Shown: positions 1 through 8,103 of the stretch, one piece after another
Layout: each line of letters begins with the position of its first letter
Numbering within the stretch: the stretch's first letter is position 1
NCBI RefSeq assembly: GCF_012273655.1
Contig: NZ_JAAWWP010000003.1
Location: 186,001-250,000 of the forward strand
Direction: 5' to 3'
DNA: 64,000 nucleotides
Source of the DNA: Streptomyces physcomitrii
Lineage (GTDB): Bacteria; Actinomycetota; Actinomycetes; Streptomycetales; Streptomycetaceae
The notes under the pieces: model-generated
What the model was told of the DNA's origin: nothing
Database searches by the model: none
Seen by the model: only the letters and a program-made list of their open reading frames with translations
Translations under genes and position numbers: made by a program

Positions 1-248
1 CCCTGGCGGCGGACCGCCCGGCCGGAACCGCAGGAAGCACCTCAGAACCGGTCGTCCGGTAGGCCAGGCGACGACGCCTGCCGCGCCCGGCGGCCCTCCG
101 GCCGGGCGGGTCCGTGCCTCCCGGGCCGGGTCGCGGCACCCGGACCGGCGATTGGCCGGAATGCATCCCTCGGTCCCGCCGGAACCCCTTCCCCGGAATG
201 TCCGTCATTCAGGACAAGAGGGGGGATGAGCGAGAAGGAGGAGCAGCC

Positions 249-1214
249 ATGAGCGTCGAGCCGCCGCAGGCATGGAACCCCCAACCGCCCGCCGCCCGGG
301 GCGGGTTGACCGGAGGCGAGTTCCCTCCGCCGGGACCGCCGGTGCCGCCCGGGCCGCCGGTGCCACCCCGAGCGCCGTCCGCGCCGGAGGCGCCCGCCTC
401 GCCGGAGCTGCGGTTCGCGGTGCTCGGGCCGCTGACGGTGGAGCGGGACGGGGTCCCGGCCCACCTCGGGGCGGTCATGGAACGCTCGCTGCTCGCCCTG
501 CTCGCGCTGCGCGCGGGCGAGACCGTCGCCCGGGAGGAGGTCATCGACGCCCTGTGGGGCGAGCATCCGCCGCCCTCCGCCTGGTCGCTCGTGCACAGCC
601 ATGTGGCGCGGCTGCGGCGCTGGATCGAGCCACGCCGCCACACCGGCCCGGCCACCATGCTGGCGGGTGACGAGGGCTACCGGCTCCAGGTCACCGCCGA
701 CCGCCTCGACCTGCTGCGCTTCCACCAGGCGGCGGAGCGGGCGGAGGCGGCGTACGCCCGGGGACCGGCCGCCGCACGGCCGCTGTTCGCGGCGGCGCTG
801 GGCTGCTGGCGCGGCCCCGTCCTCTCCGACCTGCCGAGCCGGCTGCGCGAGCACCCGGCCGCCCTCGCCGCCACCGCGCGCCGTATCGACGCCGCTCTCG
901 TACACGCCGAACTGGCCTGCGCGCAGGACGCGTTCGAGGAGGCACTCGGCCCGCTCGGCACCCTCGCCGAGGAGGAGCCCCTGCACGAGGGCCTGGCCGC
1001 CCGCCTCATGCTGACCCTCGCGGCGGCCGGTCGCCCGAACCCGGCCCTGGAGGTCTACGAGACGCTGCGGCACCGCCTCGCCGAGGAGCGCGCGACTGCC
1101 CCGGGTCCGGAGGTCGAGCGCGCCTACGCGCGTCTGCGGGAGACCCACCGGCCTTCTCCATCCGCCACCGGACAGCGCGGCGCCTACGCGCACCCGCGGG
1201 AGACCCGGGGCTGA
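249..1214 (+). CDS. Small SARP-type transcriptional activator (winged helix plus BTAD)
   Basis: 321 aa, probably a DNA-binding activator of the SARP/AfsR N-terminal type. Residues 1-53 are a low-complexity Pro/Ala leader (PPGPPVPPGPPVPP). Residues about 55-150 resemble an OmpR-like winged helix (LRFAVLGPLTVERDG ... HSHVARLRRW), and about 155-300 the helical BTAD domain with repeated ALxVYETL-type helices. There is no NB-ARC or TPR part, so it is a short SARP. The ATG at 249 was chosen because an AAGGAGGAG ribosome site lies just upstream; an upstream in-frame start at 114 has none. No target is evident. SARPs usually act on nearby secondary-metabolite genes, but none is next to it here. Confidence 0.85.
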   Translation: MSVEPPQAWNPQPPAARGGLTGGEFPPPGPPVPPGPPVPPRAPSAPEAPASPELRFAVLGPLTVERDGVPAHLGAVMERSLLALLALRAGETVAREEVIDALWGEHPPPSAWSLVHSHVARLRRWIEPRRHTGPATMLAGDEGYRLQVTADRLDLLRFHQAAERAEAAYARGPAAARPLFAAALGCWRGPVLSDLPSRLREHPAALAATARRIDAALVHAELACAQDAFEEALGPLGTLAEEEPLHEGLAARLMLTLAAAGRPNPALEVYETLRHRLAEERATAPGPEVERAYARLRETHRPSPSATGQRGAYAHPRETRG

Positions 1215-1384
1215 GCCCACCGCCCCGGCGGCACCTCCCCCGCACACCCTCGCGCCGCTCCGCACGCCTCCGGCTTCCGCGCCCAGCTCCGCCGCCCAAC
1301 CCCGAGATCCCCCGGAGTCGTACCCCGAGAACACCCTGAGGCCGCCTCCTCCGACTCCCCCACAGATCCCCCATCACCCCCCGA

Positions 1385-1442
1385 CACCTGTCAGAACCTT
1401 TTGACAGGTGCCGGGCGGGGGTGTCAGCTTCTCCTGACAGGT
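1385..1442. promoter_or_regulatory. Triple TGACAGGT operator-like cluster upstream of the ArsR-like gene
   Basis: CACCTGTCA (1385-1393) and TGACAGGTG (1402-1410) form a perfect 9-bp inverted repeat with an 8-nt spacer. A third copy, TGACAGGT, lies at 1435-1442, with a further partial arm TGTCAG at 1422-1427. The cluster ends 17 nt before the ATG of the ArsR-like regulator. TTGACA at 1401-1406 could be a -35 box inside the palindrome. Autoregulation by the downstream regulator is inferred. Confidence 0.6.
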
Positions 1443-1459
1443 ACCGGAGAGGGGGCGCC

Positions 1460-2065
1460 ATGAGCCAGGACGCCATCAGCCGAGAGCCGCCCCCGCACCC
1501 GGACGGGAACCAACTCCCGGGCGGGGCGCCACTCTTGGGCGGCAAGCAACTCCCCGGCAAGGAAGGGGACTTGGGCGAACACCAACCCCCGGGCGAGGAG
1601 CGGCAGTTGGGAGGAGACCAGCTCCTCAAGGTGCTCAACGCGCTGGGCAATCCGCACCGGATGCGGATCGTCGCCGCGCTGGCCGGGGGCCGGAACTACG
1701 TCAGCGCGCTGGCCCGCCAGATCGGCATGGGCCGGCCGCTGCTGCACATGCACCTCCAGCGCCTGGAGGCGGCGGGCCTGGTCGTCGGCTCCCTGGAACT
1801 GTCCGAGGACGGAAAGGCGATGAGGTTCTACGAACTGGCCCCCTTCCGCTACGAACTGACCCCCGAGACGGTCTCCCGAGCCGCCCCGACCCTCACCGAG
1901 GGAGAGAAGGGCGAGAAGGGCGACGGGAGCGGACGGCCCGGCAAGGGCGAGGGCGAGGGCGAGGGCGAGGAGCAGCCCGCCGGGAACCGGGACCGGGACC
2001 GGGACAAGAAGCGGACCACGAAACCCGGGCCAACCGGACGGACACAGGAGGAGAGAACATCATGA
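1460..2065 (+). CDS. ArsR-like winged-helix regulator with charged low-complexity tail
   Basis: 201 aa. Residues about 50-125 form a winged-helix domain: KVLNALGNPHRMRIVAAL, then a recognition-helix region (ARQIGMGRPLLHMHLQRLE) and a wing. This matches ArsR/PadR-like repressors. The N-terminal 50 residues repeat a PPG/PGG...QL pattern, and the last 55 residues are very charged (GEKGEKGDG, GEGEGEGEE, NRDRDRDKK). The ATG at 1460 follows GGAGAGGG by 6 nt; a GTG at 1421 is in frame but sits inside the operator cluster. Its stop overlaps the next gene by ATGA, so the regulator and a small membrane protein are translationally coupled. The signal sensed is unknown. Confidence 0.8.
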   Translation: MSQDAISREPPPHPDGNQLPGGAPLLGGKQLPGKEGDLGEHQPPGEERQLGGDQLLKVLNALGNPHRMRIVAALAGGRNYVSALARQIGMGRPLLHMHLQRLEAAGLVVGSLELSEDGKAMRFYELAPFRYELTPETVSRAAPTLTEGEKGEKGDGSGRPGKGEGEGEGEEQPAGNRDRDRDKKRTTKPGPTGRTQEERTS

Positions 2066-2319
2066 ACGGTACGGACTGGGTGGGAGTCGCCGGTGCCGGC
2101 GGGTTCTTCCTCTTCATGATCGTGGCGGTCCGGCAGCTCGCCGCGACCTGGCGGGCCCGGATGCTGGCCGCCCGCGAGGAGCAGTACAAGCAGCTCACGC
2201 TCAAGTACGCCCAACTCCTGGAGGACAGCGTCGAGATCCAGCGCCGCTCCATGGAGGAACTCACGCAGGCCAGGCTCTCGATCGCCTCGATGGAGAAGAT
2301 GATGCGCGAGATCGAGTGA
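2062..2319 (+). CDS. Small single-pass membrane protein with coiled-coil tail
   Basis: 85 aa. One hydrophobic segment near the N terminus (residues about 7-25, VAGAGGFFLFMIVAVRQL) is followed by an Arg-rich stop-transfer end and a helical, heptad-like cytoplasmic part (residues 30-85, ending SMEKMMREIE). It overlaps the ArsR-like gene by 4 nt (ATGA), which points to one operon and joint function, for example a membrane partner or target of the regulator. I recognise no named family. The topology is inferred from hydrophobicity only. Confidence 0.75.
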   Translation: MNGTDWVGVAGAGGFFLFMIVAVRQLAATWRARMLAAREEQYKQLTLKYAQLLEDSVEIQRRSMEELTQARLSIASMEKMMREIE

Positions 2320-2694
2320 GCGGCCGGGGGTGATCCGACGTCCTCGGCGGGCGGCACCGGGAGGGCGGCGCGCCCGGTGGCTCGTCCTCGCCGCCTGGCT
2401 GATCCGGCAAGACGGTCCGGTTCGAGTGCGAGGCGAAGGGGGCGCAGGGACGCAGGGGGCGCAGGGGGCGCAGGGACGCAACACGAGCCCGGACGACTTC
2501 GCTCCAGGGCTTACGGAGCCGAGGTGATGCCCCCGGCATGAGCGGCGGCTCGCCCCTGCCGCACACCCGTTCCCGTACTCGCCCACCCGTGCCCGTCACA
2601 CTCTCCCCGCCTCATACGTCACTGGTGCAGAGAGACGGAACCAAGCTGATCTGACCGGGAGAGCGACTCCCGGCCGAGCGACTTTGGAGAAGCC
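2320..2694. other. Intergenic region, no gene seen
   Basis: 375 bases. It holds short GGGGGCGCAG/GGGACGCA direct repeats around 2440-2480 and, at its end, the ribosome site GGAGAAGCC of the next gene. A 65-codon open frame at 2330-2527 has no ribosome site and a repeat-derived tail, so I do not call it. Confidence 0.6.
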
Positions 2695-3456
2695 ATGACG
2701 TCACCCATCCTGGTCACCGGTGGCACCGGCACCCTGGGCAGCCACGTCGTACCGCTCCTGCGCGAAGCAGGCCGTGACGTGAGGATCCTCAGCCGCCACC
2801 CCAAGGAGAGCAGCCCGGGCATCGAGCATGTCAGCGTCGACCTGCTCAAGGGCGAGGGGATCGAGCCCGCGCTGAAGGACGTCGAGATCCTGCTGCACCT
2901 CGCGGGCGGCCCCAAGGGCGACGACAAGGCGACCGCGCATCTGATGGCCGCCGCGAAGAACTCCGGCGTCAAGCACGTCGTCTACATCTCCGTGATCGGC
3001 GCGGACCGCGTCCCGGTTGCCTGGCTGAAGCAGCAGCACGGTGCCGAGCAGGCCATCATCGACTCCGGGCTGCCCTGGACCATCCTGCGTGCCGCGCAGT
3101 TCAACGACCTGATCCTGACCGTGGTCGAGAAGATGACCAAGATGCCGGTGGTCCCCTGCCCGGGCGGGCTGCGCTTCCAGCCGGTCGACTCCCGCGAGGT
3201 GGCCGCCCGCCTCGCCGATCTGACCCTCGGCACGCCGCAGGGCATGGTGCGCGCGCTGGCGGGCCCGAAGGTCTACGGCATGCGCGAGCTGGCCACCAGC
3301 TACCTCCAGGCCCGCGGCAAGAAGCGCCCGATGATGGGGATGCGGATGCCCGGCAAGGCCGGCAAGGCCTACCGCGCGGGCGAGAACCTGGCCCTGGAGG
3401 GCAACGACGTCGGCAAGCGCACCTGGGAGGAGTTCCTCGCGGAGCGGGTGAGCTGA
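2695..3456 (+). CDS. NmrA-like NAD(P)-binding (atypical SDR) protein
   Basis: 253 aa. It begins ILVTGGTGTLGSHVVPLL, the glycine-rich TGGTGxLG nucleotide-binding turn of atypical short-chain dehydrogenases of the NmrA/SDR_a5 type. The classical YxxxK catalytic pair is not obvious, as is usual in this family. The protein would bind NAD(P)(H) in the cytoplasm and act as an oxidoreductase or redox sensor; the substrate cannot be told. The start is supported by GGAGAAGCC directly upstream of the ATG. It appears to be transcribed alone. Confidence 0.85.
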   Translation: MTSPILVTGGTGTLGSHVVPLLREAGRDVRILSRHPKESSPGIEHVSVDLLKGEGIEPALKDVEILLHLAGGPKGDDKATAHLMAAAKNSGVKHVVYISVIGADRVPVAWLKQQHGAEQAIIDSGLPWTILRAAQFNDLILTVVEKMTKMPVVPCPGGLRFQPVDSREVAARLADLTLGTPQGMVRALAGPKVYGMRELATSYLQARGKKRPMMGMRMPGKAGKAYRAGENLALEGNDVGKRTWEEFLAERVS

Positions 3457-3561
3457 GCCGTCCGGGGCCCAGGCGGGCGCCGGGCGCCGTACCGGAACCG
3501 GAAGCCGTACGAGTGCCGGAAGCCGTACGGGCGTCAGGGGCCGTGAGGGCGTCAGGAGCCG

Positions 3562-3615
3562 TACGGGAGCCCGCGGCCATACGGGAGTCTGCGGCCGTAC
3601 GGGAGTCTGCGGCCG
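3562..3615. repeat. Three 18-bp tandem units (TACGGGAGTCTGCGGCCG)
   Basis: Two identical 18-bp units at 3580-3597 and 3598-3615 are preceded by a diverged copy at 3562-3579. Looser GCCGTACGGG copies extend from about 3490 to 3640. The array lies in the gap between the NmrA-like gene and the chaplin gene (both end here) and looks like slippage-derived filler. Confidence 0.75.
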
Positions 3616-3741
3616 TACGGGCGGGCCCGCGGTGGACGCGGGCCGATGGCGGATCCGCGCATGGCCGGGCCCGGCGCCTCCCCCTGCGGGGCGGTGCCGG
3701 GCCCGGCCTGTCTCCGAACGTGCGGGGTGGTGCTCAGCGCC

Positions 3742-4041
3742 TCAGCGGCCGTAGCCCTGGTCGTCGTGGTGGTCCTTGCCGCCGTGGCGGTCGATGTCAC
3801 CGTTGACGCAGACGTTGCCCGCGGCCGGGTTGAGCGCGGCGATGACGTTGACGCTGTTGCCGCAGACATTGACCGGGATGTTGATCGGCACCTGCACCAC
3901 GTTGCCGGAGAGCACGCCCGGGGAGTGCGAGGCGTAGGCCTCGGCCTCGGCGCCCGAGTCGGCGGTGGCGGCGGTGGCGCCACCGATCAGCGCGGCACCG
4001 GCCGCGACCACGAGACCGGCGCTCTTGATCACACGGAACAT
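3742..4041 (-). CDS. Short chaplin (secreted hydrophobic surface protein)
   Basis: 99 aa. A signal peptide (residues 1-28, cleavage near ATA|DSG) is followed by one chaplin domain (residues about 31-80) containing SPGVLSGNVVQVPI, NIPVNVCGNSVNV and two cysteines (C60, C78). Chaplins of this kind self-assemble at the air-water interface and coat aerial hyphae and spores. The unusual part is the C terminus: short chaplins normally end just after the second Cys, but this one carries about 19 extra residues rich in His and Asp (KDHHDDQGYGR). A GTGAGG ribosome site precedes the ATG. Confidence 0.92.
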   Translation of the reverse strand: MFRVIKSAGLVVAAGAALIGGATAATADSGAEAEAYASHSPGVLSGNVVQVPINIPVNVCGNSVNVIAALNPAAGNVCVNGDIDRHGGKDHHDDQGYGR

Positions 4042-4436
4042 CTCTGATTCCTCACTTCTCGATTTCTCGATCGCTTCTTCTCGGCTGCGGGTTCCGCCAC
4101 CGCGGCCCGTACGGACCGGATCCGCGCGGGCGGCGGTGCGAACCTGCGGTTGCTGTCGTCATTCGCCGGTCAGGAGGGGCGGGATTGGCCGCACGGGGGA
4201 CGGCAACCCCATCGGATGAACCCGCGGCCACCAAGTGGACGAAGCGGGACGGAAGCTGACGTATCGGCAGACCGGGCGGCCGTGGCCGGGACCGCATCGG
4301 GCGGGCGGGAGGCGGCGGTTGACAGATTCACACCAATCCGCCGCGGGACCGGGACCGAATACCCGCTGTCAGAGGTACCACCGCGCGCCCGGCCCGGGAC
4401 GAGCCGGACGCATCCTCAGCATCGAGGTGCATTTCC
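4042..4436. other. Divergent promoter region between chaplin and CHRD genes
   Basis: 395 bases between divergent genes. A TTGACA hexamer sits at about 4319-4324 on the + strand without a convincing -10 at the right distance. No gene is seen: open frames here do not show a ribosome site or typical codon bias. Confidence 0.5.
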
Positions 4437-5276
4437 GTGACAGGCCACCGCACAGCCCGCCTCTCCGCCTTCCTGGCGCTGCCCGCCGCCCTGACCCTCG
4501 CCGCCGCCGCCCCCGCCCTCGCCCACGAAGGACACGGCGGGCACCAGGAAGCCGCCGCGGCGAAGGGCTCGCAGGCGTACCAGATCGACCTGGAGCAGCT
4601 GAACGACTCGGGCGCCTCCGGCACGGCCATGCTCAGCCTCGACGGCACGAAGCTCACCGTGAAGATCGAGGCCTCCGGCCTGGTACCGGGCCAGCCGCAC
4701 GCCCAGCACATCCACGGCTCCACCGACGGCCACGACTTCCACTGCCCGGACGCGAGCGCCGACAAGAACGGCGACGGCATCACCACCACCGCCGAGGGCC
4801 TGCCCGCCTACGGCGACATCAACATCTCGCTGACCACCAAGGGCGACACCTCCAAGGACAGCGGTCTCGCCGTCGACCGGATGCCCGCCGCCGACAAGGA
4901 CGGCAAGGTCTCGTACGAGCGCACCCTGACCGTCTCGCAGGACGTCGTGGACCACATCAAGGACCTGCACGTCGTCCAGCACGGCATCGACCCGAACGGC
5001 AACGACAAGTACGACTTCGGCAAGGGCAAGAGCGAACTCGACCCGAAGCTCCCGCAGGAGGCCACCGCCCCCGCGGACTGCGGCATGGTCAAGGGCGCGG
5101 CGGTCGGCTCGATGCCCTCCGGCGGCGTCGAGACGGGCTCGGGCGGCACCCAGGGCATCGAGTCCCCCGGCCTCCTCGCGGGCGGCGGCGCGGCCCTGCT
5201 CGCCGCGGCCGGACTCCTCGCCGTGAACCGCAGGAACCACCAGCGCACCGCCGAGGCCCGCACGGACCGCCACTGA
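4437..5276 (+). CDS. Exported CHRD-like membrane-anchored protein
   Basis: 279 aa. Signal peptide residues 1-29 (AAAAPALA|HEGHGGH). The mature part has the beta-rich repeats of CHRD-like proteins: TAMLSLDGTKLTVKIEASGL, then PHAQHIHGSTDGHDF with clustered His, then a second half with HVVQHGIDPNG. Residues about 248-268 form a transmembrane segment (LLAGGGAALLAAAGLLAV) followed by a basic RRNHQR tail. No LPXTG-like sorting motif is visible, although a sortase gene follows. The start is a GTG with GAGG upstream. The clustered His/Asp residues could bind metal, which is speculative. The protein is probably extracellular and membrane-tethered. Confidence 0.8.
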   Translation: MTGHRTARLSAFLALPAALTLAAAAPALAHEGHGGHQEAAAAKGSQAYQIDLEQLNDSGASGTAMLSLDGTKLTVKIEASGLVPGQPHAQHIHGSTDGHDFHCPDASADKNGDGITTTAEGLPAYGDINISLTTKGDTSKDSGLAVDRMPAADKDGKVSYERTLTVSQDVVDHIKDLHVVQHGIDPNGNDKYDFGKGKSELDPKLPQEATAPADCGMVKGAAVGSMPSGGVETGSGGTQGIESPGLLAGGGAALLAAAGLLAVNRRNHQRTAEARTDRH

Positions 5277-5374
5277 GCACGGCGGCGGAGAGGCCGAGGG
5301 GCTGAGGGCCGAGAGGCCGAGGGCGGGGGCCGGGAACGAGCGGCGAGCGAGCGTTGAGGGACGGGTGAGCAGGG

Positions 5375-6217
5375 ATGCCGGAGATACCGGAGCGGCCGGA
5401 ACCGCCGGACATACCGGAGCAGTCGGAGCCGCCTGGGATACCGGAGCCGCCTGGAATACCGGGGGCGCCGGAGACACCGGGGCCGTCAAAGGCGCGTGAG
5501 CCCGGGCCCGCTCGCCGCGGTCCCCGGCGGCGGCTGGTGCTCGCGCTGGCCCTCGCGCTGCTGGCCGCCGGTGGCGGACTGCTCGCCCTCGGGCTGCGGG
5601 ACCAGCAGCCCGCCCCGCCCGAGGCGGTCGACAAACCCGGGGCCACCGTCACCGTCCCGGGCTCCCCCGGCGGCGAGTCCGGGGAGCCCGGTTCGCGGGA
5701 CCCCGCTCCCGGCCGCTCGTCCACGGCGCCGGAACCGGAGGGGAAGCGGACGCCGCCGCTGCCGTCCTCGCCGCCGGTCCGGGTCAGCGTGCCCAAGCTG
5801 AAGGTGTCCTCCTCGCTGGAGAGCCTCGGCCTGGACAGCAGCCGGGCCATGGAGACGCCGCGCGACCCGGCCAGGGCGGGCTGGTACCGGCCGGGTCCGG
5901 CGCCCGGCGCGCAGGGCCCGGCGGTGATCGCCGGGCACGTCACCTGGGACGGCGCGCCCGCGGTCTTCTTCCGTCTGGCGGACCTCGACCCGGGCGACCG
6001 CGTGGACGTCGCGCGCGAGGACGGCCGCACCGCCGAGTTCACCGTCGAACGCGTCGCCCGCTACACCAAGGCGAAGTTCCCCACCATCGAGGTCTACCGG
6101 AACCTGGACCACGCCGGGCTGCGCCTGATCACCTGCGGCGGCACCTACTCGGAGGCCGACCACCGCTACGCCGACAACGTCGTGGTCTACGCCCGGCTGA
6201 CCGGCAGCCACTCCTGA
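5375..6217 (+). CDS. Class F sortase
   Basis: 280 aa. An N-terminal PEIPE/PPGIPE proline repeat (residues 1-45) is followed by a basic stretch, a transmembrane segment (residues about 52-70, LVLALALALLAAGGGLLALG), a Pro/Gly spacer and the sortase domain (residues about 130-280). The catalytic His is in VIAGHVTWDG, the catalytic Cys in LRLITCGGTY, and the conserved Arg is probably in HRYADNVVVYARL. Sortases of this class are transpeptidases that attach surface proteins to the cell wall. It lies 98 nt downstream of the CHRD gene, which suggests a functional pair. Confidence 0.92.
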   Translation: MPEIPERPEPPDIPEQSEPPGIPEPPGIPGAPETPGPSKAREPGPARRGPRRRLVLALALALLAAGGGLLALGLRDQQPAPPEAVDKPGATVTVPGSPGGESGEPGSRDPAPGRSSTAPEPEGKRTPPLPSSPPVRVSVPKLKVSSSLESLGLDSSRAMETPRDPARAGWYRPGPAPGAQGPAVIAGHVTWDGAPAVFFRLADLDPGDRVDVAREDGRTAEFTVERVARYTKAKFPTIEVYRNLDHAGLRLITCGGTYSEADHRYADNVVVYARLTGSHS

Positions 6218-6219
6218 GC

Positions 6220-6267
6220 GCGCCCCCGGGGTGTGCGGCCGAGGGCTGCCGTACACCCCGGGGGCGC
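6220..6267. terminator. Bidirectional hairpin between sortase and PRC-barrel genes
   Basis: GCGCCCCCGGGGTGT (6220-6234) pairs perfectly with ACACCCCGGGGGCGC (6253-6267) around an 18-nt loop, between two convergent genes. Confidence 0.8.
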
Positions 6268-6287
6268 TGTGCGTCGTTCCGGGTGCC

Positions 6288-6644
6288 TCAGCGGCGGGCG
6301 AGCCGCCGTTCGCCGCCGCTGCCGGTGGCGTACGGCAGCGCGTAGTGGGCGAAGACGGCGGGCTCCTCGGTGGCGAGGAGTTCGCCGTCGGTGTCGATCG
6401 AGGGGGCCTCGCGGACGAGTTTGCGGTCGTACGGCACCTTCACGTAGACGGGGCCTAGGACCGCCTCGGCCAGCGGGACGAAGACCAGCTTGCGCTGGAG
6501 GGGCAGGCCGACCGTGACGGTCGCGAAGGAGGGCTCGTCGGTGGCCGTGTCCACATAGACGGCCTCCAGGGTGCCGATCTTCTTGCCGTCGGAGTCGACC
6601 ACGTCGTAACCCCGCCACTCCCGGATGTCCCCGGCATGCACCAT
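6288..6644 (-). CDS. PRC-barrel domain protein
   Basis: 118 aa. The sequence runs WRGYDVVDSDGKKIGTLE, then VYVDTATDEPSFATV and RKLVFVPL, the beta-rich pattern of PRC-barrel domains (residues about 5-85). Such small cytoplasmic proteins are widespread in Streptomyces and are linked to stress responses, but no activity is established. A second PRC-barrel protein is encoded at 24774-25163, with the same DGxxIGxxxxxxxD core. It is transcribed alone toward the sortase gene. Confidence 0.85.
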   Translation of the reverse strand: MVHAGDIREWRGYDVVDSDGKKIGTLEAVYVDTATDEPSFATVTVGLPLQRKLVFVPLAEAVLGPVYVKVPYDRKLVREAPSIDTDGELLATEEPAVFAHYALPYATGSGGERRLARR

Positions 6645-6818
6645 GATGTCCGCTCCTACGGTTCTCGATGGGTTCTCGACCGCTGCCCGGTCCTCGGCCC
6701 GGGCTCTCGGCTCTCGACGGCTCCCGGTCTTTCCCGATTTCCGGCCCGTTTCCGGGCACTCCGAATTTCCCGGATACCCCGGATCGCCCGGATCACCCTG
6801 CTTCGCTGGATTTCCCGG

Positions 6819-7574
6819 TCATCCCGGCTCTCCCGGCGCCGCGCCCCCGCCGGAGGCGCCCGGTACGCGGATGCGCCGGCCGGTGACGCGTTCGGCGGGC
6901 AGGGCGATCCACTGGGGGCGGTCGCCGCCGGCCCAGGGCGCCGAGAACTCGGCGGCGTCCCAGGCCCGTACCTCCGCCTCCTCGGTGACCTCGTGGGCCG
7001 TGCCGGTGACCAGGACGCTCCAGCCCTCGCTGCGCGCCTCGTCGAGGTGGTCGGCCTCGAAGGCGGCCTCCTGCCCGGCGACGGCGGTGAGCGGGCCGCC
7101 GCGCTCGGTGCGGAAGGCCACCGTGCGGTCCCGGACCGTGTAGTTGACGACGGCGATGGCGGGCGCGCCCTGTCGGGTCACCGCGATCCGGCCGACCCCG
7201 TGCCCGCCGAGCAGCGAGAGGCTCTCGGCGGCCGAGAGGACGAGGAGTTCGGGGTGGTGCCCGGCCCGGCCGATCCCGGCGGGGAGTTCGGCGGTGCCGC
7301 CGACCAGCTCGGCCACCGAGGTGCGCAGCACGTGCGCGAGCCGCAGCAGCAGCCCGGAGCTGGGCCGCGCCGAGTGGTCCTCCAGGTACTGGAGGTAGCC
7401 GGGCGCCGAGCCCGCCCGCTCGGCCACCGCCTCGCGGCTGAGGCCCAGCGCCTCGCGGCGGGCCCGGACCCGGCGGCCCAGATCGCTCCGGCTGGGGGCG
7501 GACGCCTCATCCGGCGCTCCGGCGTGCGCGCCCGCGCGGGGCGCTTGGCCCCCGCTCGGTGTCTGCTCTGTCAC
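6819..7574 (-). CDS. XRE-type HTH fused to a pyridoxamine 5'-phosphate oxidase-like domain
   Basis: 251 aa from a GTG start at 7574 (VTEQTPSGG). Residues about 30-95 are an XRE/Cro helix-turn-helix: LGRRVRARREALGLSREAVAERAG ... LEDHSARPSSGLLLRLAHVL. Residues about 112-235 are a split-barrel flavin-binding PPOX-like domain (GRIAVTRQGAPAIAVVNYTV ... DEARSEGWSVLVTGTAHEV). The likely role is a redox- or flavin-responsive regulator, which follows from the domain pairing and is not proven. Longer in-frame starts to 7880 exist but run through GC-rich sequence without a ribosome site. Confidence 0.85.
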   Translation of the reverse strand: MTEQTPSGGQAPRAGAHAGAPDEASAPSRSDLGRRVRARREALGLSREAVAERAGSAPGYLQYLEDHSARPSSGLLLRLAHVLRTSVAELVGGTAELPAGIGRAGHHPELLVLSAAESLSLLGGHGVGRIAVTRQGAPAIAVVNYTVRDRTVAFRTERGGPLTAVAGQEAAFEADHLDEARSEGWSVLVTGTAHEVTEEAEVRAWDAAEFSAPWAGGDRPQWIALPAERVTGRRIRVPGASGGGAAPGEPG

Positions 7575-8103
7575 GTGCCTGCTCCCCGGTGCGTCTCGCC
7601 TTGGCGGCCCCGGGGAACCGAGGCCCCGGCCGCCCTCACCACCTTGGGGCCTCGCCGCCGCGGGCGCCTGCGGAGGACCGCCGGGCGGGCGGGTGCCCGT
7701 CACCCGTACGACGGAAGAAATTTCCGGTACGGCACCGGAAATTCCCCCCTCCGCGTCCGGCGGCCGGCGCGGAGAGGACCGCCCCCGAGTCGCCCCGGCC
7801 GCCGCTGACCTGCGGCAGAGGGAGGCGGGTGTTCCGCGGGCGGGTCTCCGCGCCCGCGGAGAAGAATGCGGCGCCGCCACGGGGACGTGCTACGCTCGCC
7901 GGGTTGCAGTTTTGGTACCCATGAACTTTATGTGCGCCTGACAGGACTATCCCTTCGGGCGCATTATTTTGTTTTGCCGGTGGACACCACGGATCCGGAA
8001 GTCTCTTCCGTACCGAGTGGCCGTTTCCGGAGTGGGGCTCAATGCGGCGACGAGGAATCCGTGAAGTGCGGATTTTCGACACTGCCCCATTCAGGAGAAT
8101 GAC
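7575..8103 (+). promoter_or_regulatory. Promoter region and long 5' leader of the cold-shock gene
   Basis: 529 bases. A TACGCT box (7891-7896) fits a TANNNT -10 and would give a leader of about 200 nt. Inside the leader is a tiny open frame, MNFMCA (7921-7941), and an AT-richer stretch (GCATTATTTTGTTTTGCC, about 7960-7978) unusual for this genome. The run ends in the CAGGAGAATGAC start region. Long structured leaders are known from cold-shock mRNAs. The 7575-7880 part belongs to the upstream region of the divergent XRE-PPOX gene. Confidence 0.5.

Noticed and set aside
42..1334. Long minus-strand open frame over the SARP gene
   Set aside because: It is a GC-rich antisense frame; the + strand frame has the SARP domains and a ribosome site.
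2330..2527. 65-aa frame with WLVLAAWLI
   Set aside because: No ribosome site, the tail is repeat-derived (GAQGAQG), and there is no partner gene; too weak to call.
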